DNA of 5,161 nucleotides, taken from NCBI GenBank assembly GCA_015295885.1, contig DVEE01000120.1:1-5161 (forward strand), read 5' to 3'. The DNA comes from Leptolyngbyaceae cyanobacterium M65_K2018_010. Lineage in GTDB: Bacteria; Cyanobacteriota; Cyanobacteriia; Phormidesmidales; Phormidesmidaceae. A model generated the notes under the pieces. It worked only from the letters and a program-made list of their open reading frames with translations. It had not been told where the DNA came from and searched no databases. This document shows positions 1 to 5,161 of the stretch, in pieces (position 1 is the first letter of the stretch; each line of letters begins with the position of its first letter). A program made the position numbers and the translations under genes.

Positions 1-993
1 GAGGAGGCCGCGGCAGCCGGACGGATGCTCCTCAACCAGACCGCCACTCCGGCCCAGATTGGGGCCTTTCTGATTGCCCACCGCATCAAGCGCCCGACAG
101 CGGAGGAGTTGGCTGGGCTACTGGATGCCTATGCCGACCTGGGGCCGGTGATGGCTCCCCTCCCTACGGAACAACCGGTAGCGGTGCTGGGTTGCCCCTA
201 CGATGGGCGATCGCGCACGGCCCCGGTGACCCCAATTACAGCCCTGCTGTTGGCGGCCTCGGGAGTGCCGGTCATTCTCCATGGCGGCGATCGCATGCCC
301 ACTAAGGAAGGTCTGCCCTTCATGGATATCTGGCGTCACTGGCAGTTACCCTTGGCCCAACTCAGCCTAAATCAGGCCCGTACCCTACTCCAGACCACTC
401 ACTTCGGTTTTATTTATCTGCCCCAGCATTTTCCTCAGGCGGCCGCTCTGGTGCCCTACCGGCAAGACATTGGCAAGCGCCCCCCGCTGGCCACCCTGGA
501 ACTCCTGTGGTGTCCCTACGGTGGCCCAGCCCACGTGGTCAGCGGGTTTGTCCATCCCCCTACGGAAACCCTGGCCCAGGCCACCTTTGCGCTCCAGGGA
601 CAATCGCTGTTCACCACCATTAAAGGGTTAGAGGGCAGTTGCGATTTACCCCTGAGCCGCACCGCCATCATTGGCCTAGGTCAACCCGATGGCACCTGGC
701 AACGCCTTCTACTCCATCCCCAGGATTATGGTTTTGCCACCCAGGATGCCCCCCTGGTTACAGAAGCTGACTACCTGGCCCACCTCGGAACCGTTCTAGA
801 GGGCAAACCCAGTGCCTTGACTGAGGCCGCCCTCTGGAATGGCGGATTCTATCTCTGGCGGTTTGGGGTCTGCGAAACCCTGGAAGGCGCTTTTGCCCAG
901 GCCGAAACTCTCCTGGCCGGCGGCGGACTGATAGACAAGCTCCAGCACATTCGCGGCACAGCGACGGGTCTGTTGGCGGCCAACCCCGTTTAG
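1..993 (+). CDS. Anthranilate phosphoribosyltransferase-family (TrpD2-like) protein, 5'-truncated by the window edge
   Basis: The reading frame is open from base 1 (EEAAAAGR precedes the first Met at base 25) and ends at TAG 991-993. The segment EEAAAAGRMLLNQTATPAQI followed by GAFLIAHRIKRPT is the small helical N-terminal domain of the TrpD/nucleoside phosphorylase class III fold, where a start at base 25 would cut through a helix. The true start therefore lies upstream; 330 codons are visible. Numbering from Met25, genuine TrpD enzymes carry a GTGGD PRPP loop where this protein has GCPYDGRSRT (about 56-65), and the usual KHGNR region reads LHGGDRMPTK (85-94). KGLEGSCDLPLSR (200-212) resembles the TrpD2 signature. 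The loss of the PRPP/anthranilate motifs argues against tryptophan synthesis. E. coli YbiB, a TrpD2 member, is reported to bind nucleic acid, so a nucleic-acid-related role is possible but only inferred. It lies convergent to mobA, with no visible link to nitrate metabolism. Family assignment is firm; function is unknown. Confidence 0.85.
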   Translation, partial: EEAAAAGRMLLNQTATPAQIGAFLIAHRIKRPTAEELAGLLDAYADLGPVMAPLPTEQPVAVLGCPYDGRSRTAPVTPITALLLAASGVPVILHGGDRMPTKEGLPFMDIWRHWQLPLAQLSLNQARTLLQTTHFGFIYLPQHFPQAAALVPYRQDIGKRPPLATLELLWCPYGGPAHVVSGFVHPPTETLAQATFALQGQSLFTTIKGLEGSCDLPLSRTAIIGLGQPDGTWQRLLLHPQDYGFATQDAPLVTEADYLAHLGTVLEGKPSALTEAALWNGGFYLWRFGVCETLEGAFAQAETLLAGGGLIDKLQHIRGTATGLLAANPV

Positions 994-1024
994 CATGTTC
1001 TAGCTCAATACTTAACCTATCCAG

Positions 1025-1083
1025 GGCGGCGCCGCCACCGGTTTAGGGGGTCGAGCTCGCGGTCTCAAATGGGCTGAACCGGC
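1025..1083. terminator. Candidate weak bidirectional terminator / palindromic convergent spacer
   Basis: The 100-nt gap between two convergent genes holds a perfect 12-bp palindrome, GGCGGCGCCGCC (1025-1036). Next to it is a 9-bp inverted repeat, CCGGTTTAG (1038-1046) with CTGAACCGG (1074-1082), which pairs fully in RNA with one G-U. Its position between the stop codons of the TrpD-like gene and mobA suits transcription ending in both directions. There is no T-tract on either strand, so it is not a canonical intrinsic terminator. Cyanobacteria lack Rho and often use imperfect terminators. The pairing is seen; the function is inferred. Confidence 0.3.
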
Positions 1084-1093
1084 ATCGGGTGGG

Positions 1094-1726
1094 CTAAGTC
1101 TGGCTGACCCAGTCCTCTGGGGTGTTGCAATTCCATAGCATTGAGGTCGCGGGGTCGGTGGGTGCCAGGTCAATGGCTTGGGCCGCAGTTTGGGCTAGCC
1201 AGTGCTGAAAGGATCGTCCCCCGGCTTGAATAAACGCGGCCAGAGCGGCCTGGGCCGATCGCCGGTAGAACCCGCAGAGGGGGTCCCAACCCTCCGACTG
1301 ACGGGGTACTAGCGCCAGGGTAGTCGCCGGCAGACTGTCGAGTTTTTGGCGCCACAGGTGCAGAATGTCTGGCCGCAACCGAGGCATATCGCAGGCCAGA
1401 AGCAAAATCCAAGCCGTAGACACCTGTTCTAGCCCCTGGGCCAGCGCCACCAGTGGTCCCGCTCCGGGTTGAGTTTCAGCAAGCCAGTCGTAGCCATTGC
1501 TCTCCCCCAAAGCCGATTGATACCGCTCTGGCCAGGGGGTGAGAATCGCCACTCGATCGCTACATTGCACCGCAACCTCGCATACCCGCTGCAATAGCGG
1601 TTTCCCTTGCCACTGGAGGAGGGCCTTATCGGTTCCCATGCGCGAACTGTATCCCCCCGCTAATACCAGGGCTGTCACCGTGGAGAGGCCGGAGCCGGAG
1701 GAGATTGGATCTGGAGGAGGGACCAT
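1094..1726 (-). CDS. mobA: Molybdenum cofactor guanylyltransferase MobA
   Basis: MobA transfers GMP from GTP to Mo-molybdopterin in the cytoplasm, making the MGD form of the cofactor needed by nitrate reductase NarB. The 210-residue protein has the family's nucleotide-binding signature LAGGYSSRMGTDKALL (22-37). It also has GPLVALAQGL (90-99), the metal/nucleotide motif ACDMPRL (111-117), WDPLCGFYRR (147-156) and the C-terminal NCNTPEDW (199-206). Length is normal for MobA (about 190-210). ATG at 1726 is the only ATG start; an in-frame TGA lies a little upstream. Neither it nor the alternative GTG at 1678, which would begin VTALVLAGG right at the domain edge, has a clear Shine-Dalgarno sequence. 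The first 16 residues (Pro/Ser/Gly-rich) fall outside the core domain, so GTG 1678 is a real alternative. It is divergent from nirA across 296 nt and convergent with the TrpD-like gene. No promoter of its own could be picked out. Confidence 0.93.
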   Translation of the reverse strand: MVPPPDPISSGSGLSTVTALVLAGGYSSRMGTDKALLQWQGKPLLQRVCEVAVQCSDRVAILTPWPERYQSALGESNGYDWLAETQPGAGPLVALAQGLEQVSTAWILLLACDMPRLRPDILHLWRQKLDSLPATTLALVPRQSEGWDPLCGFYRRSAQAALAAFIQAGGRSFQHWLAQTAAQAIDLAPTDPATSMLWNCNTPEDWVSQT

Positions 1727-1728
1727 GG

Positions 1729-1738
1729 GGCGATCGCC
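1729..1738. repeat. Extended HIP1 palindrome GGCGATCGCC beside the mobA start
   Basis: HIP1 (core GCGATCGC) is the highly iterated palindrome of many cyanobacterial genomes. This copy, with the full GG...CC extension, ends two bases from the mobA ATG. Four other perfect octamers occur at 207-214 and 287-294 (TrpD-like gene), 3198-3205 (nirA) and 3855-3862 (nrtA). About one per kilobase is far above chance for an octamer and supports a cyanobacterial source. Whether HIP1 has a role here is unknown. Confidence 0.9.
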
Positions 1739-1850
1739 AACGGTAAGAGAGCTTAGCTCTATTCAAGCGGGGAGGACGACAGGGGTAAAGTGCCGCTTGA
1801 TGCGGCTAGTGCATCGAACCTATGCAGAAAAGGCTTGGCCGCTCCTTTTT

Positions 1851-1866
1851 TGTACTTGCATATACA
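1851..1866 (+). promoter_or_regulatory. NtcA-binding site upstream of nirA
   Basis: TGTACTTGCATATACA is a perfect match to the extended NtcA consensus TGTA-N8-TACA (core GTA-N8-TAC at 1852-1865). NtcA is the CRP-family global nitrogen regulator of cyanobacteria; it binds 2-oxoglutarate and activates nitrate-assimilation genes when ammonium is scarce. The site centre (1858.5) would lie at about -41.5 from a start near base 1900, the class II activator position. A second TACAAA (1873-1878) repeats the one at 1863-1868 one helical turn away; its meaning is unclear. Confidence 0.9.
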
Positions 1867-1888
1867 AAACATTACAAAGCCCACGGGC

Positions 1889-1894
1889 TAATTT
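1889..1894 (+). promoter_or_regulatory. -10 element of the nirA operon promoter
   Basis: TAATTT matches the TAN3T form of the -10 box and begins 23 nt after the end of the NtcA core GTA-N8-TAC. That is the usual spacing of NtcA-activated promoters, which lack a -35 box because NtcA takes its place. The predicted transcription start is near base 1900, giving a leader of about 120 nt. The sequence and spacing are seen; the start site is inferred. Confidence 0.8.
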
Positions 1895-1903
1895 GTCCCT
1901 CAG

Positions 1904-1923
1904 TAAAGGGCATTTTGCCTTTA
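1904..1923 (+). other. Small hairpin in the nirA leader
   Basis: TAAAGG (1904-1909) pairs with CCTTTA (1918-1923) across an 8-nt loop, immediately after the predicted transcription start. A short stem at the very 5' end of an mRNA can slow RNA decay, but it could also be chance. There is no T-tract, and no ATG occurs between the predicted start and nirA, so no leader peptide beginning with ATG is encoded. No known riboswitch class is recognised in the leader. Confidence 0.35.
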
Positions 1924-2022
1924 GGTTTGACCTCTGCCAGATTCAGAAGCTCCGGGCAAAGTTTTGATTATCGCTCGCTGAGGTTTTTGGGTAGAGAAAA
2001 TTTGCATCAATAGGTAAGCATT

Positions 2023-3564
2023 GTGGTCAACATCGTTGCCAAAACCGATGAAAAACTCAATAAGTTTGAGAAGTTTAAGGCAGAGAAGGATGGCTTAGCG
2101 GTTAAGGCAGAGCTAGATCATTTTGCCAAAATCGGCTGGGAATCTGTGGATGAAACCGATTTGACCCAACGCCTCAAGTGGCTTGGGGTTTTCTTTCGTC
2201 CGGTGACTCCAGGAAAATTTATGGTGCGGCTGCGGGTGCCTGGCGGCATTCTTTCTAGTCAGAAAATGCGTATTCTGGCAGAGGCCATCCAGCCCTATGG
2301 TGAGGATGGCAGTGCCGATATTACCACCCGCCAAAATATTCAGTTGCGAGGCCTGCGATTGGAGGATATGCCAACTATTTTCCAGCGATTTGAAGCGGTA
2401 GGGCTGACCTCCATTCAGTCGGGTATGGATAACGTTCGTAACATTACCGGTTCCCCAGTAGCCGGCTTAGATGCCCATGAACTGATTGATACCCGTGGGC
2501 TGGTGCGCCTGGTGCAGGATCTGATCACCGCAAATGGAGCAGGCAACGCCGCCTTTAGCAATCTGCCGCGCAAGTTCAACATTGCCATCGAGGGTGGGCG
2601 CGATAATTCGGTTCATGCCGAGATTAACGACATTGCCTTCGTGCCTGCCTATCGGGAGGGCGAACTGGGGTTCAACGTATTGGTCGGGGGGTTCTTTTCC
2701 GCCCGCCGTTGTGAAGCCGCCATTCCCCTCAATACCTGGGTGCCACCAAACGAAGCCGTGGTGAACCTCTGCCGCGCCATTCTGGAGGTGTACCGCGACC
2801 ATGGCCTGCGGGCCAACCGCCAAAAGGCTCGTCTGATGTGGCTAATTGATGAGTGGGGGCTAGATCGTTTTCGTGCTGCTGTAGAGGTCGCCTACGGCAG
2901 TCCCCTGCTCACCGCAGCCCCCACGGACGAGATCGATTGGGATAAGCGCGACCACATTGGCATCCACCCCCAAAAGCAGGTGGGGCTGTATTTTGTCGGG
3001 TTGCATGTGCCAGTGGGTCGGCTAACTGCTACCACCATGGCGGAGCTGGCCCGCCTGGCCGAGGTCTATGGGGAAGGCGAACTGCGCCTCACCGTAGAGC
3101 AGAACGTGATTATTCCCCATGTGCCGGAGTCACGCCTAGCAGCCCTGCGCCAGGAACCGCTGTTGGCGACCTTTTCCATCGAACCCAGCCCGCTGGTGCG
3201 ATCGCTGGTGTCTTGCACGGGGGCGCAGTTCTGCAACTTTGCCCTAGTGGAAACCAAGCAGCGGGCCTTGCGGCTGGCCCGATCGCTCGATCAGTGCCTC
3301 CTCTTACCCCAGCCCGTCCGCATTCACTGGACTGGCTGCCCCAACTCCTGCGGGCAACCCCAGGTGGCTGATATTGGCCTGATGGGCACTAAAGCCCGTA
3401 AGGATGGCCAGGTGGTGGAAGGAGTAGACATCTACATGGGTGGCCAAGTTGGCAAAGCGGCCCAGTTGGGCACTTGTGTGCAAAAAGCCGTCCCCTGCGA
3501 TGACCTGCTGACCGTCCTACAAGACTTGCTGATCACCCACTTTGGAGCCCAGCCCAGGGGCTAA
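2023..3564 (+). CDS. nirA: Ferredoxin-nitrite reductase NirA
   Basis: NirA reduces nitrite to ammonium using six electrons from reduced ferredoxin, in the cyanobacterial cytoplasm; it carries siroheme and a [4Fe-4S] cluster. The 513 residues show the duplicated nitrite/sulfite reductase fold: a ferredoxin-like half-domain (about 60-125) with TTRQNIQLRG (101-110), a first catalytic-type domain with PRKFN (182-186), a second half-domain (about 310-375) and the C-terminal cluster domain. The four cluster/siroheme cysteines are C398 and C404 (CTGAQFC) and C439 and C443 (CPNSC). The segment LVGGFFSARRCEAAIPLNTWV-like (220-240) is typical of NirA rather than sulfite reductase. The start is GTG 2023: an in-frame TAG at 2011-2013 leaves no ATG upstream, and the next Met falls inside the fold (M67). 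Only a weak AGG (2012-2014) precedes it. There is no C-terminal plant-type ferredoxin extension of the kind reported in some filamentous cyanobacteria. It is the first gene of the NtcA-driven operon. Confidence 0.97.
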   Translation: MVNIVAKTDEKLNKFEKFKAEKDGLAVKAELDHFAKIGWESVDETDLTQRLKWLGVFFRPVTPGKFMVRLRVPGGILSSQKMRILAEAIQPYGEDGSADITTRQNIQLRGLRLEDMPTIFQRFEAVGLTSIQSGMDNVRNITGSPVAGLDAHELIDTRGLVRLVQDLITANGAGNAAFSNLPRKFNIAIEGGRDNSVHAEINDIAFVPAYREGELGFNVLVGGFFSARRCEAAIPLNTWVPPNEAVVNLCRAILEVYRDHGLRANRQKARLMWLIDEWGLDRFRAAVEVAYGSPLLTAAPTDEIDWDKRDHIGIHPQKQVGLYFVGLHVPVGRLTATTMAELARLAEVYGEGELRLTVEQNVIIPHVPESRLAALRQEPLLATFSIEPSPLVRSLVSCTGAQFCNFALVETKQRALRLARSLDQCLLLPQPVRIHWTGCPNSCGQPQVADIGLMGTKARKDGQVVEGVDIYMGGQVGKAAQLGTCVQKAVPCDDLLTVLQDLLITHFGAQPRG

Positions 3565-3630
3565 GCAACTGGCTCAAGGCTAAGCGCCTAGGGTTTGCTC
3601 TGGGCATTATCTTCTTCCGACTGGGACCTG

Positions 3631-3667
3631 TCTGACCGCTGTCTCATCTCGACCAGCTTGGGTCAGA
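3631..3667 (+). other. Inverted-repeat structure in the nirA-nrtA spacer
   Basis: TCTGACC (3631-3637) and GGTCAGA (3661-3667) form a perfect 7-bp stem. Directly inside it GCTG (3638-3641) pairs with CAGC (3654-3657), leaving a 3-nt bulge. GGACC (3624-3628) and GGTCC (3679-3683) could close an outer helix. No T-tract follows and no NtcA box lies in the 161-nt spacer, so nrtA is most likely read from the nirA promoter. The hairpin could be an RNA-processing or stabilising element; this is inferred. Confidence 0.4.
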
Positions 3668-3710
3668 TCGACTGGCCTGGTCCGACTTCGACTCGCAACC
3701 TTTAATTCTT

Positions 3711-3716
3711 AGGAGA
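3711..3716 (+). promoter_or_regulatory. Strong Shine-Dalgarno sequence of nrtA
   Basis: AGGAGA lies 9 nt before the ATG at 3726 and fixes the nrtA start. It is much stronger than the weak AGG before the GTG of nirA, which would favour higher translation of the binding protein from the same mRNA. Confidence 0.75.
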
Positions 3717-3725
3717 CCCCCAACC

Positions 3726-5036
3726 ATGACTCGCTTAAATCGCCGCCGATTTTTGATCACCGCCGGCACCGCTGCGGCAGGCACGGTTCTACTGCACGCC
3801 TGTAGCCAGGGTGCCTCTAACCAGGCTACCCAGCCCTCTTCATCGGCTCCTACCGCGATCGCTGATACCCCTGAAACACCAACAGCCAAGCTGGGTTTCA
3901 TTGCCCTGACTGATTCGGCCCCCTTAATTATTGCCAAGGTCAAGGGCTTCTTTGACAAGTACGGCATGACCGATGTCTCCGTCGAGAAACAAGCCTCCTG
4001 GGGTACCACCCGCGACAACCTGGTGCTGGGCTCTGGTGGCGGCGGCATTGACGGGGCCCACATCCTCACCCCCATGCCCTACCTGATTTCCGAGGGACTG
4101 GTCACCGATGGTAAGAAGGTGCCCATGTACATCCTGGCTCGCTTAAACGTCAATGGCCAGGGGATTTCCCTCTCCAACGACTATCTGGACATGAAGGTGG
4201 GCTTAGATAGTACCCCCCTGAAGCAGGTCTTTGCTCAGCGCAAGGCGGCAGGTAAGGAACTGAAGGCCGCCGTGACCTTCCCCGGTGGCACCCACGATAT
4301 GTGGATGCGCTACTGGCTCGCCGCCGGGGGAATCGACCCAGACCAGGAGATTTCTACCATTGTGGTGCCCCCACCCCAGATGGTCGCCAACGTCAAAGTG
4401 GGCAACATGGATACCTTCTGCGTGGGTGAACCCTGGCCTCTGCAAACCGTGAACCAAAAGATTGGCTATAACGCCCTGACCACCGGCCAGCTGTGGAAAG
4501 ACCATCCGGAAAAAGCGCTGGGGATGCGGGCCGACTGGGTGGATGCCAACCCGAAGGCCACCAAGGCCCTGCTGATGGGCGTCTTAGAAGCCGCCATGTG
4601 GTGCGACCAGCCCGAAAACAAAGAAGAAATGTGCCAAATTCTCTCCGAGCGGGCCTGGTTTAATGTCCCCTTTGAAGACATTATCGATCGCTCCCTGGGC
4701 AAGTTTGACTTTGGGGATGGTCGGGTCGAAGAGTTGCCGGAACTGATGCAGAAATACTGGAACGACTATGCCTCTTACCCCTTCAAGAGTCATGACCTGT
4801 GGTTCCTGGTAGAAAACATGCGCTGGGGTAAGCTCCCCGCCGACACCGATATGCAGGCCATGGTTGAGGCCGTCAACCGGGAGGATCTCTGGCGGGAAGC
4901 GGCCACCGCCCTGGGGCAGGAAGCGATGATTCCCAAGGGTACCTCCCGAGGGGTAGAAACCTTTTTTGATGGGGTCAAGTTTGACCCCGACAACCCCCAA
5001 GCCTACCTCAACAGCTTGAAGATTAAGCGGGTGTAG
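3726..5036 (+). CDS. nrtA: Nitrate/nitrite ABC transporter substrate-binding lipoprotein NrtA
   Basis: NrtA is the high-affinity nitrate/nitrite-binding subunit of the NrtABCD transporter, anchored to the outer face of the plasma membrane. The 436-residue protein begins with a twin-arginine-like signal, NRRRFLI (5-11), a short hydrophobic stretch, and LLHAC ending at C26, the likely lipidated cysteine. His at -2 is unusual for a general lipobox, though LHGC-like ends are familiar in cyanobacterial NrtA. A Ser/Thr/Pro/Ala-rich linker (27-54) leads to the two-lobed binding domain (from about 55). Candidate ligand residues are W92 (SWGTT), Q145 (NGQGISLS), H190 (GGTHDMW) and K263 (PEKALGMR). From memory these match W102, Q155, H196 and K269 of Synechocystis NrtA. 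VGEPWPLQ (233-240) is another family landmark. An NrtA C-terminal segment (YPFKSHDLWF at 351-360 onward) is present, so length is normal. It follows nirA by 161 nt and precedes the probable nrtB by 122 nt. Bicarbonate-binding CmpA is the close relative, but the nirA context favours nitrate. Confidence 0.96.
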   Translation: MTRLNRRRFLITAGTAAAGTVLLHACSQGASNQATQPSSSAPTAIADTPETPTAKLGFIALTDSAPLIIAKVKGFFDKYGMTDVSVEKQASWGTTRDNLVLGSGGGGIDGAHILTPMPYLISEGLVTDGKKVPMYILARLNVNGQGISLSNDYLDMKVGLDSTPLKQVFAQRKAAGKELKAAVTFPGGTHDMWMRYWLAAGGIDPDQEISTIVVPPPQMVANVKVGNMDTFCVGEPWPLQTVNQKIGYNALTTGQLWKDHPEKALGMRADWVDANPKATKALLMGVLEAAMWCDQPENKEEMCQILSERAWFNVPFEDIIDRSLGKFDFGDGRVEELPELMQKYWNDYASYPFKSHDLWFLVENMRWGKLPADTDMQAMVEAVNREDLWREAATALGQEAMIPKGTSRGVETFFDGVKFDPDNPQAYLNSLKIKRV

Positions 5037-5043
5037 ACCTTGG

Positions 5044-5078
5044 CCCTCACCCCCAACCCCTCTCCCCCTGGGAGAGGG
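5044..5078 (+). repeat. Interspersed CCCTCACCCC-type repeat with 9-bp hairpin between nrtA and nrtB
   Basis: CCCTCTCCC (5058-5066) and GGGAGAGGG (5070-5078) form a perfect GC-rich stem with a 3-nt loop, preceded by CCCTCACCCCCAACC. From memory, this motif family is scattered through the intergenic regions of many cyanobacterial and some other bacterial genomes. It starts about 8 nt after the nrtA stop. With no T-tract it is unlikely to be a full terminator. It may shield the 3' end of the nrtA message or partly block read-through, giving more binding protein than permease; that role is inferred. Confidence 0.7.
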
Positions 5079-5147
5079 AAACCGGATAAAGGGATCTCTG
5101 ATTGACCACCTTTCTTTGACCTCTCGCGACCCCGCAACTTCGCTACT

Positions 5148-5152
5148 GGAGA
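5148..5152 (+). promoter_or_regulatory. Ribosome binding site of the gene starting at 5159
   Basis: GGAGA lies 6 nt before the ATG that closes the window and makes that ATG a credible gene start. Confidence 0.6.
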
Positions 5153-5158
5153 ACACCC

Positions 5159-5161
5159 ATG
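5159..5161 (+). CDS. nrtB: Start codon of the next operon gene, probably the permease NrtB (truncated)
   Basis: Only the ATG is visible. It is called because a GGAGA Shine-Dalgarno sequence precedes it at normal spacing and because nrtB, the inner-membrane permease of the nitrate transporter, follows nrtA in the classic cyanobacterial nirA-nrtABCD-narB order. No protein sequence supports the name; it rests on context alone. Confidence 0.5.

Noticed and set aside
1743..1756. GTA-N8-TAG resembling an NtcA site just upstream of mobA
   Set aside because: The right half-site is TAG instead of TAC, and no suitable -10 box was found at the proper distance in either direction. The perfect site at 1851-1866 explains the regulation better.
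1539..1967. 142-codon open frame on the + strand across the mobA start and the control region
   Set aside because: It lies antisense to mobA in a GC-rich region, runs through the NtcA box and -10 element, and its translation resembles no family I know.
1822..2013. 63-codon open frame upstream of nirA
   Set aside because: Its ATG lies upstream of the predicted transcription start near 1900, it contains the NtcA box, and it has no ribosome binding site. The resemblance to a leader peptide gene is accidental.
2467..2823. 118-codon open frame antisense to nirA
   Set aside because: It lies wholly within the strongly conserved nirA coding sequence, so it is a reading-frame shadow.
3510..3564. Possible fused ferredoxin domain at the C-terminus of NirA, as reported in some filamentous cyanobacteria
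   Set aside because: The frame stops at residue 513 shortly after the siroheme/cluster domain, and the spacer that follows does not encode a plant-type [2Fe-2S] domain.
4584..5156. 190-codon open frame on the - strand antisense to the end of nrtA
   Set aside because: It overlaps nrtA almost completely and also runs through the interspersed repeat. The translation is low-complexity shadow sequence without a recognisable domain.
1..5161. CRISPR array, insertion sequence, tRNA/rRNA gene or new defence system
   Set aside because: No regularly spaced repeats, transposase motifs or terminal inverted repeats, or structural RNA signatures were found. All sizeable frames are explained by four known gene families.

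Overview
The window looks like cyanobacterial chromosome. Three things point there: five perfect HIP1 octamers (GCGATCGC) in 5.2 kb, a textbook NtcA-activated promoter, and the gene order nirA-nrtA-(nrtB), the first part of the cyanobacterial nitrate-assimilation operon. The high-GC coding sequence and the protein style suggest a filamentous or Leptolyngbya/Nodosilinea-like lineage rather than marine Prochlorococcus, but the genus is a guess.

Layout. (1) Bases 1-993, + strand: 3' part of a gene for a TrpD-related protein (anthranilate phosphoribosyltransferase superfamily, TrpD2-like); its start lies upstream of the window. (2) Bases 994-1093: short convergent gap with a GC-rich palindrome and an inverted repeat that may form a weak terminator. 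(3) Bases 1094-1726, - strand: mobA, molybdenum cofactor guanylyltransferase. (4) Bases 1727-2022: divergent control region. It holds an NtcA box (TGTA-N8-TACA, 1851-1866), a -10 box 23 nt downstream (TAATTT, 1889-1894), and a leader of about 120 nt with a small hairpin. (5) Bases 2023-3564, + strand: nirA, ferredoxin-nitrite reductase with a GTG start. (6) Bases 3565-3725: structured spacer. (7) Bases 3726-5036, + strand: nrtA, nitrate/nitrite-binding lipoprotein with a twin-arginine-like signal. (8) Bases 5037-5158: spacer with a 9-bp perfect hairpin of the CCCTCACCCC...GGGAGAGGG interspersed-repeat type. (9) Bases 5159-5161: ATG behind a Shine-Dalgarno sequence, probably the start of the permease gene nrtB.

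How the genes work together. NrtA captures nitrate/nitrite outside the plasma membrane and passes it to the NrtB permease, with NrtC/D ATPases expected beyond the window. Cytoplasmic nitrate is reduced to nitrite by NarB (not in view), which needs the bis-MGD molybdenum cofactor completed by MobA. NirA reduces nitrite to ammonium with six electrons from photosynthetic ferredoxin. The NtcA promoter would switch the operon on when 2-oxoglutarate is high and ammonium is scarce.

I see no new defence, mobile or CRISPR-like system. The points worth a second look are the divergent TrpD-like protein, the organisation of the control region, and the hairpins placed between nirA, nrtA and nrtB.
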